Positions 62,785-64,000 of a stretch of 64,000 bases of DNA are shown piece after piece (the stretch's first letter is position 1; every line of letters begins with the position of its first letter). The position numbers and the translations under genes were made by a program. The stretch comes from an uncultured Duncaniella sp. (lineage in GTDB: Bacteria > Bacteroidota > Bacteroidia > Bacteroidales > Muribaculaceae). The stretch is taken from assembly GCA_910577335.1 (NCBI GenBank), contig CAJTMJ010000016.1:1-64000 (forward strand), in the 5' to 3' direction. A model generated the notes under the pieces. The model did no database searches and was not told where the DNA came from. It saw nothing but the letters and a program-made list of their open reading frames with translations.

Positions 62785-64000
62785 ATGAACATGTTTTGTT
62801 ACCAATGTCAGGAGACGGCTCGTGGCAAAGGATGCGAGATTCAAGGGGTGTGCGGTAAAAAGCCGGAAACATCATCACGCATGGATCAGCTCTTATATAT
62901 TGTGCGCGGTATGGCTATATTGAATCGCCTGCTGCGTGAAAAAGGCTCTGCCGATCGGGACGCTTCACATTTCATTATCGATGCGCTGTTTACCACTATT
63001 ACAAATGCAAATTTTGATAATGATATGCTTGACGGATATCTTACCAAAGCTCTTGAATTGAAAAATGTGCTTGAAGGTGTTCTGAAGAAACATAATGTAG
63101 GGATTCCCTATATGCCGGAGGTATCCTATCATATATCGAAGGATAATTATGGTAAACTGGAAGTAGTGGATGCCGGAGGAACTCTCGACCAAGAGATTTT
63201 CAGTGTGTTACATGATAAGGATGAGAATATCAGAGGGCTAAAACAACTTGCCATTTACGGGTGTAAAGGCATGGCTGCGTATGCCCGACATGCCCTTAAC
63301 CTTGGTTTCGAGGATGAGGATATTTATGCTATCATTGAGAATACCCTTGCTGAGATAAGCCGTCCTGATGTTGATGCTAACGAGCTGTTCTCTATTGTGC
63401 TTAATGTAGGAGAAGGTGGTGTCAAGGCAATGGCGTTACTTGACAAAGCTAACACATCGACATTCGGCAATCCGGAAATCACCAATGTTAACATAGGCGT
63501 TGGCACTCGTCCGGGCATACTTGTGAGCGGTCATGACTTAAAGGATCTTGAAGAGTTGCTTGAACAGTCGGCTGGAAAGGGTGTGGATATCTATACCCAT
63601 TCCGAGATGCTTCCGGCGCAGAGCTATCCGTTTTTCAAGAAATATCCTCATTTCGCCGGTAATTATGGCAATGCGTGGTGGAAGCAGATTGATGAATTCG
63701 AGACATTTAATGGTATGTTCTTGTTTACATCCAATTGTATAGTGCCTCCGAGACCCAAGACAACATACATGGATAGAGTCTACACTACCGGTGTTGTAGG
63801 TATGCCGGGCACACACCATATTTCCGAAGGCATTGACGGCAAAAAAGATTTTTCTGAAATCATAGAACGTGCACAGAAATGTGAGCCTCCTACGGAAATC
63901 GAACATGGAGAGATAATAACCGGATTTGCTCATAATCAGGTGATTGCTCTTGCTCCGAAGATTATCGATCTTATAAAACGAGGCAAAATACGTAAATTTG
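62785..64000 (+). CDS. hcp: Hybrid cluster protein (hydroxylamine reductase), 5' part
   Basis: An uninterrupted frame from ATG 62785 runs off the window end after about 405 codons of an expected ~545. The N-terminal 4Fe-4S motif is Cys5-x2-Cys8-x8-Cys17-x5-Cys23, the spacing of Hcp from anaerobes. Later family segments include IYGCKGMAAYARHA and GVGTRPGILVSGHDL, with SNCIVPP and GTHHISEG near the hybrid-cluster site. Hcp reduces hydroxylamine or NO and protects against nitrosative stress. The 176-base upstream region shows no clear promoter match. Confidence 0.95.
   Translation, partial: MNMFCYQCQETARGKGCEIQGVCGKKPETSSRMDQLLYIVRGMAILNRLLREKGSADRDASHFIIDALFTTITNANFDNDMLDGYLTKALELKNVLEGVLKKHNVGIPYMPEVSYHISKDNYGKLEVVDAGGTLDQEIFSVLHDKDENIRGLKQLAIYGCKGMAAYARHALNLGFEDEDIYAIIENTLAEISRPDVDANELFSIVLNVGEGGVKAMALLDKANTSTFGNPEITNVNIGVGTRPGILVSGHDLKDLEELLEQSAGKGVDIYTHSEMLPAQSYPFFKKYPHFAGNYGNAWWKQIDEFETFNGMFLFTSNCIVPPRPKTTYMDRVYTTGVVGMPGTHHISEGIDGKKDFSEIIERAQKCEPPTEIEHGEIITGFAHNQVIALAPKIIDLIKRGKIRKF

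Overview
The window looks like a chromosomal segment of a gut-type Bacteroidales, most likely Muribaculaceae or a close relative. Support comes from a tmRNA coding for the tag GENNYALAA, the RprXY two-component pair, SusC/SusD proteins, a hybrid two-component sensor (HTCS), paired methylmalonyl-CoA mutase subunits, and promoters of the Bacteroidetes type (TAnnTTTG at -7). The family assignment is inference; no rRNA is present to test it.

Layout. 1-5.7 kb: ssrA, a secreted alpha/beta hydrolase, rprY-rprX, a stand-alone ahpC, and an inositol-phosphatase family gene. 5.7-11 kb (minus strand): fabI, an inverted array of CAATTGAC-like repeats, uvrB, and a YgiQ-type radical SAM gene. 11-14.6 kb (minus): a membrane-anchored TPR/HTH regulator and three small secreted proteins. 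14.9-21.7 kb (plus): two tandem soluble phosphatidylserine-decarboxylase-like proteins, a GadC-like antiporter, an MFS transporter and a DcaP-like porin. This looks like a decarboxylation/exchange system with an unknown substrate and is the strongest candidate for an undescribed system here. 21.8-27.1 kb (minus): Fe-alcohol dehydrogenase and mutA-mutB of the succinate-propionate pathway.

27.5-50.6 kb: a polysaccharide utilisation locus. It holds a secreted esterase, a divergent HTCS, a glycosidase operon (GH43, GH42, GH2, GH29, SGNH acetylesterase), and a second operon with its own promoter (SusC, SusD, surface glycan-binding lipoprotein, BACON-GH5). The composition suggests a galactosylated, fucosylated and acetylated beta-glucan such as xyloglucan, but no GH31 alpha-xylosidase is present. 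HTCS sensing, surface GH5 cleavage, SusCD import and periplasmic side-chain trimming would form one pathway.

50.7-64 kb: a GYF/TM2 membrane protein; a threonine operon (thrA, a phosphoglycerate-mutase-like gene that probably acts as homoserine kinase, thrC); a zinc-ribbon NUDIX hydrolase; a protein with two complete alpha/beta-hydrolase domains coupled to an orphan histidine kinase; a DUF3237 gene whose leader is a 192-nt imperfect palindrome; an AspT-like exchanger; and the start of hcp, cut by the window end.
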